Source: Kastovskya adunca ATA6-11-RM4
GTDB lineage: Bacteria; Cyanobacteriota; Cyanobacteriia; Cyanobacteriales; Coleofasciculaceae
Direction: 5' to 3'
NCBI GenBank assembly: GCA_019359445.1
Contig: JAHHHJ010000006.1
Coordinates: 181,020 to 245,019 of the forward strand
Length of the DNA: 64,000 bases
Shown piece after piece: positions 43,305 to 53,086 of this stretch. Made by a program: the position numbers and the translations under genes. Each line of letters starts with the position of its first letter. The first letter of the stretch is position 1. Below the pieces are notes generated by a model. The model had not been told where the DNA came from, did no database searches, and worked only from the letters and a program-made list of their open reading frames with translations.

Positions 43305-43814
43305 AATAAACCTTAAATATGTTACTTATTGTTAACTTATATAGACAAATGGTAGCTCAGCAACTCTTTCCAGGGGGTGAGGATTACCTAACCCCTCCAC
43401 TACTCCAGAAGAGAGACACGGTAGCGTTGAGGCTTTGGGGTAATGGGGAGAGAAGGTAAAGGGAAGTATGTATATCCGTCGGGAGGCTAGGCTCCGCAAG
43501 CCCTGATTAGCTAGGCTACTACGCTGTCTTCTTTGCCGATCCCGATGGCATCAAACGGGAATTGGTTCACCTGCCCAATTTGCCCTAGGACATCAACGGA
43601 TCAAGGAGGCGATCGCTACCTTCACGCTCTACGACCCTCGACATGGAGGAGTGGGAAAACCTATAGCATTTAACTCATTTGAGGTAGTACAGCCCTGGAA
43701 TTGTGCTGTAGAAAACACTACCCTCTAAAATTGCCCAATCTAATTTTGATTAAAGATGCCGAATTAATTAACAATCCTTAATAAAATAGAAATACGCTAA
43801 CTGTCAGGAGAACG
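43305..43814. other. Intergenic stretch holding a gene relic
   Basis: About 510 bases. It contains a short relic of a glyoxalase-type gene (43511-43588), a HIP1 site near 43609 and low-complexity GGGGAG tracts near 43447. No intact gene is present. The promoter for the ferredoxin gene should be at its right end. Confidence 0.55.
43511..43588 (+). pseudogene. C-terminal relic of a glyoxalase/VOC gene
   Basis: The reading frame from 43511 to the TAG at 43586-43588 encodes LGYYAVFFADPDGIKREL followed by VHLPNLP. The core YYAVFFADPDGIK-ELVH is the classic C-terminal motif of VOC-fold proteins (the Glu is a metal ligand). A stop codon lies directly upstream (43508-43510) and no N-terminal part is found, so only a fragment survives. 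Confidence 0.75.
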
Positions 43815-44111
43815 ATGGCTAATATCAAGTTTGTCAACGAAGAGAAGGAAGTGGTTGCTGCTAATGGGGCAAATTTAAGAGAAAAAGCCCTAGAAAATGG
43901 CATTGACATCTACACTTTCATGGGCAAGATGATGAACTGTGGAGGTTATGGTCAGTGTGGCACCTGTATTGTCGAAGTGGTGGAAGGGATGGAGGGTCTT
44001 TCGCCTCGCACTGACGTGGAAAATCAGAAGCTCAAGAAAAAGCCAGACAACTATCGCTTAGCTTGTCAAACCTTGGTCAATAGTTCTGTAAGCATCAAAA
44101 CAAAACCATGA
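43815..44111 (+). CDS. Plant-type 2Fe-2S ferredoxin
   Basis: A 98-residue ferredoxin starting [13 protein letters not shown]. The cluster is held by [10 protein letters not shown] (three Cys) and the later RLACQ (fourth Cys). The spacing CxxxxxCxxC differs by one from PetF (CxxxxCxxC). It is a paralogue of the FdxH/low-abundance group rather than the main photosynthetic ferredoxin. It lies 76 bases upstream of psbM on the same strand. Confidence 0.88.
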   Translation: MANIKFVNEEKEVVAANGANLREKALENGIDIYTFMGKMMNCGGYGQCGTCIVEVVEGMEGLSPRTDVENQKLKKKPDNYRLACQTLVNSSVSIKTKP

Positions 44112-44187
44112 GGCTAATACTATCTCCTCAGGAATGTAGATGATATTCTAGAGGGTGGGTTGATCGTAATTTAGAGGCATCGATGTA

Positions 44188-44304
44188 ATGCAAGTTAATG
44201 ATTTAGGTTTTATTGCTGTTATTCTCTTCGTGCTAGTTCCTACGGTTTTCCTGCTGATTCTGTTCATTCAAACCAGTAGCCGCGAAGGCAATAAAAATCC
44301 TTAA
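44188..44304 (+). CDS. psbM: Photosystem II reaction centre protein PsbM
   Basis: A 38-codon gene, ATG 44188 to TAA 44302-44304. The product begins [10 protein letters not shown] and is one membrane helix with [18 protein letters not shown], the PsbM signature, at the PSII dimer interface. It is short and easily missed. A strong intrinsic terminator follows at 44322-44368. The upstream neighbour is the 2Fe-2S ferredoxin gene. Confidence 0.95.
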   Translation: MQVNDLGFIAVILFVLVPTVFLLILFIQTSSREGNKNP

Positions 44305-44321
44305 GTTGCTAGCAATACACA

Positions 44322-44368
44322 AAATCCCCTGTCCTTATTTCATTAACTTGGACGGGGGATTTTTTTTG
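44322..44368 (+). terminator. Terminator of psbM
   Basis: A 13-bp stem with one G-T wobble, AAATCCCCTGTCC (44322-44334) with GGACGGGGGATTT (44350-44362), followed by more T. Confidence 0.92.
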
Positions 44369-44550
44369 GGGACTGAGTTGTCTCAGCCGCCGTGTTGTTT
44401 CAAGGGGCTAAGTAGCTAACCTGCACAGGCAAAAGCGTAAGTCTTCTATAGCTGCACCCTACACGGGTGTCGGCTGCTCACAAAAATGAAGCTGCCCTGT
44501 TTAGAGCCTTAGGAAGAAGAGAGCCAAAGATAGGACAAACTCAGTATCTC

Positions 44551-45402
44551 TTAAGTTGGCATCCGACCCAATATCACTGGGCAGTTTGCGTAAACACGGA
44601 CATAGTCGGATAAAGAAGACCCTAGTAACCGATCTAAATCAGGTAACCCTCTAGCAATGGAAGGGCGTCTCTCAGGAGAACCAAGGATTAAAAGATCGAT
44701 ATTGCGGTCGTCTGCCAAGCGGCAAATTTCTTCCCCTGCTTTCCCTGTGCGGAGGTGACAGGAATAATTGATCCCTAACTTTTTCGCTTCAGCGGCGGCG
44801 GAGGATAAAACGGGGTCTTGTTCAGCTTCGGTTACAGTAGATTCTTCACCGGGTTTATTCTTACCGAAGAGAACGCGAACTAGATGGAGTTGACCTCCTG
44901 GGATTTCCCGCAGCAGGAATAACGCTATATCCAGGCAGTATTTGGCATCAGCGGATTTGTCTAAGGCAACCATGATGCGGTTAACTTTCTTGACGTAAAC
45001 ATCGTCTTTAACCAGCAACATCGGGCGAGAAGACAACTGGAAAACGTACTGGCTAACTGAATTAGACAGAATGGATTCTATACGGTTTAGCCCCCTAGAA
45101 CCCATAATGATTAAGTCAACAGCTTCTTCATCAGCCACTTGGCAAACGACATCTTTGGGATCGCCTTGTTTGAGCCGGACTGTAACTTGTTCGGGTTCTA
45201 GTCCTAATGTCTCAATGGCTTGAGCGAGAATCTTGCCTCCTTCTTGTAGCTTGTCGGCCATTGCCTCAGCAGTGACTTGAGGAGGTACGACGTGCAGGAC
45301 AGTAACGGATGCTTGTCGAATGGAAGGAACTTCCATCAACATCTTGAGCATCTCTTCGTTTTTTCCTAGCCCTGCAACAGCAATCAAAATTTTTTTAATC
45401 AT
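44551..45402 (-). CDS. Tandem universal stress protein
   Basis: A 283-residue protein with two UspA domains in tandem (about 1-140 and 140-283). The first has the ATP-binding pattern GSRGLNRIESILSNSVS, and the second has GSPERRPSI with a degenerate GSSLSDYV. Usp proteins bind ATP or AMP and protect cells in stress. The asymmetry suggests that only the first domain binds nucleotide. ATG 45402. It is divergent from the substrate-binding protein operon. Confidence 0.9.
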   Translation of the reverse strand: MIKKILIAVAGLGKNEEMLKMLMEVPSIRQASVTVLHVVPPQVTAEAMADKLQEGGKILAQAIETLGLEPEQVTVRLKQGDPKDVVCQVADEEAVDLIIMGSRGLNRIESILSNSVSQYVFQLSSRPMLLVKDDVYVKKVNRIMVALDKSADAKYCLDIALFLLREIPGGQLHLVRVLFGKNKPGEESTVTEAEQDPVLSSAAAEAKKLGINYSCHLRTGKAGEEICRLADDRNIDLLILGSPERRPSIARGLPDLDRLLGSSLSDYVRVYANCPVILGRMPT

Positions 45403-45913
45403 GGAAGCGCTTTAATATCGGTTTTCAGCTTGTAATTGTGTGGGGCTTTCCAAGAATAAGGATACTTTGTAATACTGCTAGAAAAATTTGACAATTTATT
45501 ACTTAAGTATTGCAATCAAAAACATATTAATTTTTTTTGCGATTGCTTGCAAAGTTGAACAAGGCTTGTAGTTAGAAGCTTTGCAAAACAAGAGTTTTTA
45601 TTAATTTAAATTTTGAACGATCTTCACGTCGAGGAGCGATCGCGACTTAGTTGGCTGTAGCACAAAGAGCATTAGCAGGGAGCCAGCTCAATCTCTGTCG
45701 CCTTCGCTGTTCAATTCGACATTTTTTCCTGGAGTTGACTAAGACCTAAAAAATTAGGACGAACTTGGGAACCCTAAAAGAGAATGCGATCGCCCACCAA
45801 ATACCAGCCAAAAGCAGCGTAGAGCTTAAGACGCATCCCCTTAATACCGCCTTTTATCAGCTCAATTGATTCAAGGCAGCATGACCTTGTTCCTTTATAA
45901 ACTGGCAGTTACC
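45403..45913. other. Divergent promoter region, no gene seen
   Basis: About 510 bases, AT-rich in the first part, with HIP1 near 45635 and 45785. It should drive both the Usp gene and the SBP-histidine kinase operon. No regulator site can be named with confidence. Confidence 0.45.
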
Positions 45914-46912
45914 ATGAAATATCGCGTTCTGCGCTTTTTATCCCTTTTCTTCCTCAGCCTAACGCTGATTACCGCGTGTACAGGGACAAAATCTATTGTT
46001 TTTAGACCGGAACCTCCACCGCTAAAAATTGCCTATAACCTGTGGCCAGGAACATTTCCGATGGCGATCGCTCAGGAAAAAGGATTTTTCACCCTTCAAG
46101 GAGTGAACGTCGAGCACGCTTACACAGTCAACTATCTAGAATCTGTGTCTAACTTTGTGGCTGGCAAATCTGACGGACTTTTCATCGTCTTAGGAAGTCT
46201 TATGGGGGTAATTGAAAAAATACCCGATGTGCAGATTACCTTAATCGCGGATGAATCAGCGGGTGCGGATGTGGTGCTGGCGCAGCCTGATATTCGCAAC
46301 GGAACTGACTTGAAGGGCAAACGGATCGGTGTCAAGTTAGGTGACTATGGAGAATTGTTTGTTACTACCTGGCTAGAGCAGCATGGCTTGACTACCGATA
46401 ACGTCACACTCGTCAATGTCGAGGGGGAAGCCGTCCCTGCACAGTTTCAAAGCGGTAACATCCAAGCGGGACAAACCTGGGAACCCTATGTGTCTGAAGC
46501 GATCAACCAATCCGGCGCAAGTGTGTTATTTACTAGCGAAGAAACACCGGGGTTGATGCCAACTGTGATGATATTTCGCAGCAAGGTGTTACGCGATCGC
46601 CCCAATGACGTGCAGGCATTTATCCGTGCTTGGTTCCAAGCGCAAGAGTACTGGCAAGCCAATCAAACTGAAAGCAACGCACTGATTACTAAAGCACTTG
46701 ATCTTAAGCCAGAAAACCTGTTCACCGATGGAATCAAGTTCTACACCTGGCAAGACAACTTAAAGGCATTTACTCCCGGTTCCACCACCGAGTCGCTGCA
46801 CCATACTGCCAAATTGTACGCCGACTTCTATATTCGGATAGGAGGGCTAAGTGCTACGCCAGACGTTCAAAAACTGATTAATCCTTCCTTTGTGCAGCAA
46901 TTGCGCTCCTAA
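45914..46912 (+). CDS. Substrate-binding lipoprotein (NMT1/SsuA/ThiY-like), copy 1
   Basis: A 332-residue periplasmic lipoprotein of the ABC substrate-binding type. The lipobox is LITAC (Cys at about 22) after a hydrophobic helix from ATG 45914 (MKYRVLRFLSL). The NMT1-like domain includes IAYNLWPGTFPMAIAQEKGFF, ADESAGADVVLAQ, GKRIGVKLGDYGELFV and AGQTWEPY, matching taurine, nitrate and thiamine-precursor binders. No permease or ATPase gene is nearby. It is followed by a close paralogue and a histidine kinase. A start at 45866 is also in frame but would precede the signal peptide with odd residues. Confidence 0.85.
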   Translation: MKYRVLRFLSLFFLSLTLITACTGTKSIVFRPEPPPLKIAYNLWPGTFPMAIAQEKGFFTLQGVNVEHAYTVNYLESVSNFVAGKSDGLFIVLGSLMGVIEKIPDVQITLIADESAGADVVLAQPDIRNGTDLKGKRIGVKLGDYGELFVTTWLEQHGLTTDNVTLVNVEGEAVPAQFQSGNIQAGQTWEPYVSEAINQSGASVLFTSEETPGLMPTVMIFRSKVLRDRPNDVQAFIRAWFQAQEYWQANQTESNALITKALDLKPENLFTDGIKFYTWQDNLKAFTPGSTTESLHHTAKLYADFYIRIGGLSATPDVQKLINPSFVQQLRS

Positions 46913-46967
46913 CGCTGACCGACTGCCGATCACCCTTGCTCGTTACATACATCAGCAGGTTCTTGTT

Positions 46968-47969
46968 ATGAAACCTCGATTGCTGCGTTTTTTGTTGCTG
47001 TTCTTGTTCGCCATTGTGCTAGCTACTGCCTGTAATAGCAGGACAACGGTTACTTCTTCCCCAGAACTACCACCCCTCCGGGTTTCCTACAATCTCTGGC
47101 CTGGGGTTTTTCCGCTGGTACTTGCCCAAGAAAAAGGGTTTTTTGTGGATCAAGGGGTGAACGTTAAAGCTGTCTATTCAAACAACTATCTCGAACCTGC
47201 ATCTGACTTCACAGCTAACAAATATGATGGGGTTTTTTTGGCATTGGGTAGCGTGATGAACATTATCGAGAAAAACCCTAATGCCCAAATTGTCCTAGTA
47301 ACCGATGACTCGGCGGGGGCTGATGCTGTCGTGGCGCAGCGCGGTATTCAAAGCGTTGCTGAGTTAAAAGGGAAACGAATTGGTATCAAGCGAAATGATT
47401 TTGGAGAATTGTTTGTGACTAGGATGCTGGAGGATAACGGTATTAGCGTCAATGATGTCACGCTCGTTAATTTAGAAGCAAAAGCAGTTCCAGAGCGCTT
47501 AAAAAGCGGTGACATTCAAGCGGGACATACTTGGGAACCTTACCTATTTAAAGCCGTTGAATTCGGAGCAAAGAAGATATTCAGCAGCAAGCAAACGCCG
47601 GGATTGATTTCAGATGTGATGATATTTCATGGCGATGTGTTACGCGATCGCCCCAATGACGTGAAAGCATTTATCCGCGCTTGGTTTCAAGCTCAAGATT
47701 ACTGGCAGGCACATCCGGCTGAAAGCAATGCACTCATTGCCAAGAAGCTGAACATTACACCAGAAGAAGTTTCTCCCGATGGCATCCATTTAGCGAACTT
47801 GCCAGACAACTTAAAGGCATTTACTCCTGGCGAAACTACTCAGTCGTTGTACTATACCGCCAAATTGTATGTAGACTTCTACACTCGAAAAGGAGTGTTG
47901 AGTGCCGCACCAGACGTTCAAAAACTGATTAATCCCTCCTTTGTACAGCAATTGGAAGAGGTAAATTAA
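46968..47969 (+). CDS. Substrate-binding lipoprotein (NMT1/SsuA/ThiY-like), copy 2
   Basis: A 333-residue paralogue of the preceding gene, lipobox LATAC after MKPRLLRFLLLFLF. The same blocks recur: VSYNLWPGVFPLVLAQEKGFF, TDDSAGADAVVAQ, GKRIGIKRNDFGELFV, AGHTWEPY and the shared C terminus APDVQKLINPSFVQQL. The two are clearly a tandem duplication. It ends two bases before the GTG of the histidine kinase gene, so translation is almost certainly coupled. It may feed a ligand signal into the sensor rather than into a transporter. Confidence 0.85.
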   Translation: MKPRLLRFLLLFLFAIVLATACNSRTTVTSSPELPPLRVSYNLWPGVFPLVLAQEKGFFVDQGVNVKAVYSNNYLEPASDFTANKYDGVFLALGSVMNIIEKNPNAQIVLVTDDSAGADAVVAQRGIQSVAELKGKRIGIKRNDFGELFVTRMLEDNGISVNDVTLVNLEAKAVPERLKSGDIQAGHTWEPYLFKAVEFGAKKIFSSKQTPGLISDVMIFHGDVLRDRPNDVKAFIRAWFQAQDYWQAHPAESNALIAKKLNITPEEVSPDGIHLANLPDNLKAFTPGETTQSLYYTAKLYVDFYTRKGVLSAAPDVQKLINPSFVQQLEEVN

Positions 47970-47971
47970 CT

Positions 47972-50608
47972 GTGGGCATCCAACTCTCTAGCCTTCGCGG
48001 TAAGCTGATCTTCTCGTTCCTGGGTGTATCTCTTCTCCCCTTACTTCTACTTGCCTGGGTTAATCAGCGGATGATGCAAAAGACGCTGACAAATAATGCC
48101 AACCAAACCCTCTTGACTGCTGCCTCTCAAACTGCCCTTAGTCTCGACAATTTCATGCGATCCAACTTGGATGCTGTGCGAGTCGAGGCTCAATTGCCCG
48201 TGCTTGCCAGATATCTGGATTTACCCGTCAGCCAAAGACAAAGTGTTGCCGCAGAAGTTGAGGTCACCTTACTTTCCCTCAGCCGCAAAGATACCTTGAA
48301 TATCTCATCTTACGCACTGCTCGATCGCCAGGGGAGAGATGTGCTTGATACCTACACACCAGATATTGGGGAAGATCAATCGAACCGGGATTACTTCCAG
48401 GAACCGCTTAAAAAGGGATTGCCCTACGTTTCGCCTTTGCGGTATTCGGTCAGCGATCGCGTACCAAGTCTGTACTTTAGCAGTCCAGTGCGAAATGCGT
48501 CTGGAGAGATTATTGGTGTCCTGCGCGTCCGTTATAACGCGGCGGCTATCCAGCGACTGGTTGTGCAAAACACTGAGTTGGTAGGAGGACGCGAGTCTTT
48601 TGCAATTTTGCTGGATGAAAACTACGTCCGTTTAGCTGAAGGCACCCTAACAGAATTAAATTTTAAATCGGTTACACCGCTCCCACCTGCCCAAGTGAAA
48701 GCGCTGCAAGCAGAGGGACGGCTGCCCAATGGGTCAGTGGCAGACCTCTCTACTAACTTACCTACCTTTGAACAAGGTTTAGCTAACTCCAAGAAAACTC
48801 CTTTCTTTACAGCTCCCTTAGGATCTGTCAATAACGATCTGTACTCAGCAGCGGTAACCCCGTTAGAGACGAAACCATGGTTTGTAGTTTTTGCCCAGCC
48901 GCAAGCCGTATTTCTAGAACCGATTAAATCTCAAATCCGCTATACGCTGTTGCTGGCTCTAATTATTGTTGGTATCGTGATCGTCGCGGCGGTGATGATA
49001 GGACAACGGCTCACTAAACCGCTTATTCATCTAGCGAATACGGTGAGTCAATTCACCCGTGGCAATCTTAGTGCTCGAAGTTCGATTCAGTCAAAAGACG
49101 AAATTGGACTCTTGGCGTCCAGTTTCAACAGCATGGCAATCCAAGTTGGTAAATTGCTCCAGGGATTGGAGGAACGCACTCAGGAACTGGAAGTGAGCCA
49201 GCATGTGACTGTGGCAGTGAGCGAACTTTCCCGTGCTATTCACGACCCCGAACGGTTGTTGCAAGAGGCGATCGCGTTGATGCAAAATCGCTTTGGTTTG
49301 CACTACGTGCAAATTTATCTGTTAGACCAAACAACCCGCCAACTGATCCGACGCGCTAACACGGGTAAGCAGGACACCAGACAAGACCAAACTCCCTATC
49401 TATCCCTAGATTGTAGTGAGAATCTGATCGTCCGTGCTGCCCAAACCCAAGAGATCGTCTCGGTCGATGATGGCTATTTTGAATCAGCAAACGATTTAAA
49501 ACCGTCCCTAAACGGCTCTGAGGTAGCCGTTCCGCTAGTCAGTCGTGGCAAGCTGATTGGGGTAATCGATATCCAAAATGACCAGAGCGATCGCTTTAGT
49601 CAGATGGATTTGGAAACCTTCAATACCCTAGCAGGACAAATTGCAACCGCCCTAGAGAATGCTCATTTATTTGAGGAAATTCAAAAGGCAGAACTGCAAT
49701 ATCGAGAGAAAGCCTCGGAGCTAGAAGAAGCACTCCACGAACTCAAACGCACCCAAACCCAACTGATTCAAACGGAAAAAATGTCTTCTTTAGGTCAATT
49801 GGTTGCCGGGGTTGCCCACGAAATTAATAACCCTGTCAACTTCATTTATGGCAACTTGAGTTATGTCAGTGACTACGCGGAGGATTTGCTCTCGTTAATT
49901 GACCTTTATCAGCAATGTTGCCCTGATCACCCCCAAATTCTTGAGCGTACAGAAGAAATTGAGCTTGACTTTCTGATTGAGGATTTACCGAAAACGATAT
50001 CCTCTATAAAACTTGGTGCTGAACGCATCCGGCAGATTGTGCTGACGTTGCGAAATTTCTCCCGGTTGGACGAAGCTGAGATGAAACCTGTTGATATTCA
50101 TGAGGGTATCGAATCAACCCTACTGATTCTCCAAAATCGTCTCAAAGCAGCGCCAGAGCGTCCCGGTATTGAAATTGTTAAGGAATACGGGGATTTGCCT
50201 GAAGTTGAATGTTACGCCGGACAGCTCAATCAGGTGTTTATGAACCTGATTAGCAATGGGATTGATGCGCTACAGGAATACAGCCAAGAACGCGACCTAG
50301 AAACGATTAAGAATCATCCCCCTACCATCACCATCCGCACCCAAGTTTCAGAACAAAATGGGGTTCAAATCAGCATTATAGATAATGGAGCGGGAATTAG
50401 CGATCTCGTCAAAGCGCGACTCTTTGACCCTTTCTTTACCACCAAAAAAGTTGGCGAAGGCACAGGATTAGGATTATCGATCAGCTATCAAATTGTTGTC
50501 GATAAGCACAGGGGGCAAATGCAGTGTTTCTCCACCAGGGGAGAGGGAGCGGAATTCCGCGTAGAAATTCCGATCAAACAGCAAAAAGTAGCAGCGCTTT
50601 CCCGATGA
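47972..50608 (+). CDS. dCache-HAMP-GAF sensor histidine kinase
   Basis: An 878-residue membrane sensor kinase from GTG 47972. It has an N-terminal helix (about 10-28), an extracytoplasmic dCache-type ligand domain (about 35-310), and a second membrane helix (about 325-345). A HAMP domain (LTKPLIHLANTVSQFTRGN, about 345-400), a GAF domain (about 420-565) and a coiled coil (about 565-605) follow. The HisKA region has the phospho-His in VAGVAHEINNPVNF, and a GHKL ATPase has N box NLISNGIDAL and G boxes DNGAGIS and GEGTGLGLSIS. No receiver or response regulator is fused or adjacent. It is translationally coupled to the substrate-binding protein genes. Confidence 0.9.
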   Translation: MGIQLSSLRGKLIFSFLGVSLLPLLLLAWVNQRMMQKTLTNNANQTLLTAASQTALSLDNFMRSNLDAVRVEAQLPVLARYLDLPVSQRQSVAAEVEVTLLSLSRKDTLNISSYALLDRQGRDVLDTYTPDIGEDQSNRDYFQEPLKKGLPYVSPLRYSVSDRVPSLYFSSPVRNASGEIIGVLRVRYNAAAIQRLVVQNTELVGGRESFAILLDENYVRLAEGTLTELNFKSVTPLPPAQVKALQAEGRLPNGSVADLSTNLPTFEQGLANSKKTPFFTAPLGSVNNDLYSAAVTPLETKPWFVVFAQPQAVFLEPIKSQIRYTLLLALIIVGIVIVAAVMIGQRLTKPLIHLANTVSQFTRGNLSARSSIQSKDEIGLLASSFNSMAIQVGKLLQGLEERTQELEVSQHVTVAVSELSRAIHDPERLLQEAIALMQNRFGLHYVQIYLLDQTTRQLIRRANTGKQDTRQDQTPYLSLDCSENLIVRAAQTQEIVSVDDGYFESANDLKPSLNGSEVAVPLVSRGKLIGVIDIQNDQSDRFSQMDLETFNTLAGQIATALENAHLFEEIQKAELQYREKASELEEALHELKRTQTQLIQTEKMSSLGQLVAGVAHEINNPVNFIYGNLSYVSDYAEDLLSLIDLYQQCCPDHPQILERTEEIELDFLIEDLPKTISSIKLGAERIRQIVLTLRNFSRLDEAEMKPVDIHEGIESTLLILQNRLKAAPERPGIEIVKEYGDLPEVECYAGQLNQVFMNLISNGIDALQEYSQERDLETIKNHPPTITIRTQVSEQNGVQISIIDNGAGISDLVKARLFDPFFTTKKVGEGTGLGLSISYQIVVDKHRGQMQCFSTRGEGAEFRVEIPIKQQKVAALSR

Positions 50609-50640
50609 TGCCGATGCAACTTCACTCATCCCACCCACTG

Positions 50641-50662
50641 CACTACAAGTAAGTTTGTAGTG
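50641..50662 (+). terminator. Hairpin after the SBP-kinase operon
   Basis: CACTACAA (50641-50648) pairs TTGTAGTG (50655-50662) with a 6-base loop. It is followed by ATTTCAG, a weak T tract. It lies 32 bases after the kinase stop codon. Confidence 0.5.
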
Positions 50663-50758
50663 ATTTCAGCCCTCAAAATAGTGCCCAAGCTCTGACTACA
50701 AAATAAGTTAAAAATACAGGGCAATACAAAGTTTGAATTTATTCTCCCCTACTTACCT

Positions 50759-52801
50759 TCAACCACTGTGATCTTGGCGTGGGTGTGGGGAAATGGCTTT
50801 GTGTAACGTGCCATCAGGAGCAGCAACAACTTCAGGATTGTTTATAGGGTGCGGTTGAATAACGCGGTAGACATCAACCATTTGTTGTTTGCCTTTTAGT
50901 GCCAAAGCTCCCCAGGATTCAAACTCATATTGGTCTTTTACATGCACGAAAGTTTCATGACCAATTAGGATGCGACAGTCGCTCTCCTGGCGATGCTTTT
51001 CACAGCTTTCCAGACGAGCGGCAATATTGACGCTATCGCCAATGACACCATATTCTAGGCGGTCTTTGCCTCCCAAACTGCCAGCCACAACTGACCCCGT
51101 AAAAATCCCAATCCGCATTTGAATCACGGGCAAACCCCGCTGCTGCCAACCTTTATTCTTTTGGTCTAAAATCCTGCTCATTTCCATTGCACAGGCGACG
51201 GCGGCTTGAGCATCTTGGCTGACTTCCATTTTATGGAGGCGGGACATCGGGACGCCAAATACTGCCATGATGCCATCCCCAGTAAATTTGTTGACAATCC
51301 CCTCCCGGTTTAAGATGGCGTGAGTAATGGCATCTAGCAGTTCGTTTAGCCACTCCAGCAGGGCTTCTGGAGTCATTTGTTCGGAAATAGTGCTGAAGTC
51401 TTTGACATCGGCAAAGAGCATCGTGGCGGTGAGACGGATGCCGGGAAGTTTGCCAGATTTGAGCAGGCGATCGCGTCCTCTCCAGAGGGCTTTGGCAATT
51501 TCTGGTGAGGTGTTCTGCCCCAGAAGTTTCATGACGATCTGCTGTTGCTGGCGGGCTTGGTGCGCTCGGTAAGTGACAATGGTACCAACGCTGAGGATAA
51601 AGCCCATAGCCGGGGCAGATAGGGGCACCCAGCCGGAGCCGAGGACGATTAAAAAGTTGCAGGCAAATAAGGCGACGAGGCCGCTAGTTACCCAAAAACT
51701 CAAGGAAATAGGATGATGACTGACCCAACCTAAGATCCCTCCCAAGATCACCCATCCCGCAATCCACACTATTTCCTGGGATTCTGACCAAAACCAAAAT
51801 AAGGGGCGATCGCCTGTGGCGGCATCAAGAAATTGGCTCACCATTTGGGCATGAACCACAACCCCAGTCATGCGATAATTTTCCTTGAGCGTGGCGCTAT
51901 AGGGAGTATATAGCGTGTCTTTGAGGCTGGGGGCAGTGCTGCCAATCAAGACGATTTTGTCTGTTACCCAGTCAGGATCAATGTTGCCATTGAGAACATC
52001 ACTCACCGAGACTTGCGGCGCTACATTGCTGCCAGTACGGTAGTTGAGCAAGATTTGGATGCCATCGGCTTCAATGCTGCGATAGCCGCCAGAATTAGGT
52101 TGTAGGGGTTTGTACACCGCTTGACCCAATTGCAGATCATCGGGATTCTCGGCACTGGCTTGGGGCGTAATCCCTTGTTTTTCTAGATAGGCGATCGCGA
52201 CTTGCAAGCCGAAGGAAAACAACGTCCCCGTACTCCCTTGACTGCTGTTTCCTTCGGCAAATAACAAATTCCGACGAATGATGTTATCGGGGTCAGCAGG
52301 AATATTGTTAAAACCTAGGCGTTCTGGCGGAACGCTGGGAGGTGGTGGAGTCCCGGCGAGGGTGTCGAGGTTTTGAATTGCAATTAGATTGGGTTGTTGC
52401 AACTGTGTGATCAGTTGCTCATGTCCCGGTGGAACGGGGATATCGCGGTACAAGTCTAAACCAATGACGCGGGGGTTTAGAGACTGTATCTTGCTTAAAA
52501 CTTGGGCTAAAACTTGGTCAGACAGGGGCCATTTCTGCTGGTCTCGAATGTCCGCTTCGGTGACAGCAACAATCAAAATTCGGGGGTCGGCTGGGGCTTG
52601 GGGTCGCCAGCGTACCATCTGGTCAAAGGCAACTAATTCTAAGGGTTGTAGCCATCCAACTTGACGTATTCCCAAGACTAATCCTGTAATGGCAACGGTG
52701 GCGATCGCTACGACGCGCACACCACTAGAATCTAGCCAGGAACTGCTCGCCCAGTTCGTTAGTTTCGCGAGGGCTGCTACCTTGGACTTGATAAACTTCA
52801 T
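50759..52801 (-). CDS. CHASE2-domain class III nucleotide cyclase
   Basis: A 680-residue protein with one N-terminal helix (about 32-50), a CHASE2 extracytoplasmic sensor (about 60-335) and three membrane helices (about 345-415). A class III cyclase domain (about 465-640) follows. The two metal-binding Asp are in LFADVKDFS and FTGDGIMAVFG, Lys of KFTGD suggests adenine binding, but the second specificity position (Asp or Thr in typical ATP cyclases) is Gly in EYGVIGDSVN. Transition-state Asn and Arg (VNIAARLE) are intact. It is probably an adenylate cyclase, with some doubt. ATG 52801 is preferred over a TTG at 52813. Confidence 0.88.
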   Translation of the reverse strand: MKFIKSKVAALAKLTNWASSSWLDSSGVRVVAIATVAITGLVLGIRQVGWLQPLELVAFDQMVRWRPQAPADPRILIVAVTEADIRDQQKWPLSDQVLAQVLSKIQSLNPRVIGLDLYRDIPVPPGHEQLITQLQQPNLIAIQNLDTLAGTPPPPSVPPERLGFNNIPADPDNIIRRNLLFAEGNSSQGSTGTLFSFGLQVAIAYLEKQGITPQASAENPDDLQLGQAVYKPLQPNSGGYRSIEADGIQILLNYRTGSNVAPQVSVSDVLNGNIDPDWVTDKIVLIGSTAPSLKDTLYTPYSATLKENYRMTGVVVHAQMVSQFLDAATGDRPLFWFWSESQEIVWIAGWVILGGILGWVSHHPISLSFWVTSGLVALFACNFLIVLGSGWVPLSAPAMGFILSVGTIVTYRAHQARQQQQIVMKLLGQNTSPEIAKALWRGRDRLLKSGKLPGIRLTATMLFADVKDFSTISEQMTPEALLEWLNELLDAITHAILNREGIVNKFTGDGIMAVFGVPMSRLHKMEVSQDAQAAVACAMEMSRILDQKNKGWQQRGLPVIQMRIGIFTGSVVAGSLGGKDRLEYGVIGDSVNIAARLESCEKHRQESDCRILIGHETFVHVKDQYEFESWGALALKGKQQMVDVYRVIQPHPINNPEVVAAPDGTLHKAISPHPRQDHSG

Positions 52802-52900
52802 GGCTGCCCCCAAGAAAGATGCTGAGATGCAAAGACGCTTTTAGTCAGACAAGATGAAGGCAACTCTATCTGTCTGGTTCGATAGGGAGAAATAAAAACC

Positions 52901-52930
52901 AACCACAAAGGCACAGAGGACGCGGAGAGA
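52901..52930 (+). repeat. Dispersed CACAAAGGCACAGAG-type repeat
   Basis: AACCACAAAGGCACAG followed by AGGACGCGGAGAGA, related to copies at 29228-29260, 60908-60937 and (inverted) 62981-63010. It sits 100 bases upstream of the cyclase start. Confidence 0.75.
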
Positions 52931-53086
52931 GGCAAGGGAAGGTTCATGGGCATCTTGTGCGTTTGTGGGCTGAAGAAGAGTGAGATTTGTCTGGTTAATC
53001 GTACTAGTGCGAAGCGTCACCACATTATTGCATTTGTGGCAAGGTGGGTGTCACCCTTTATTTGGATAACAGGCGATCGCTATACC

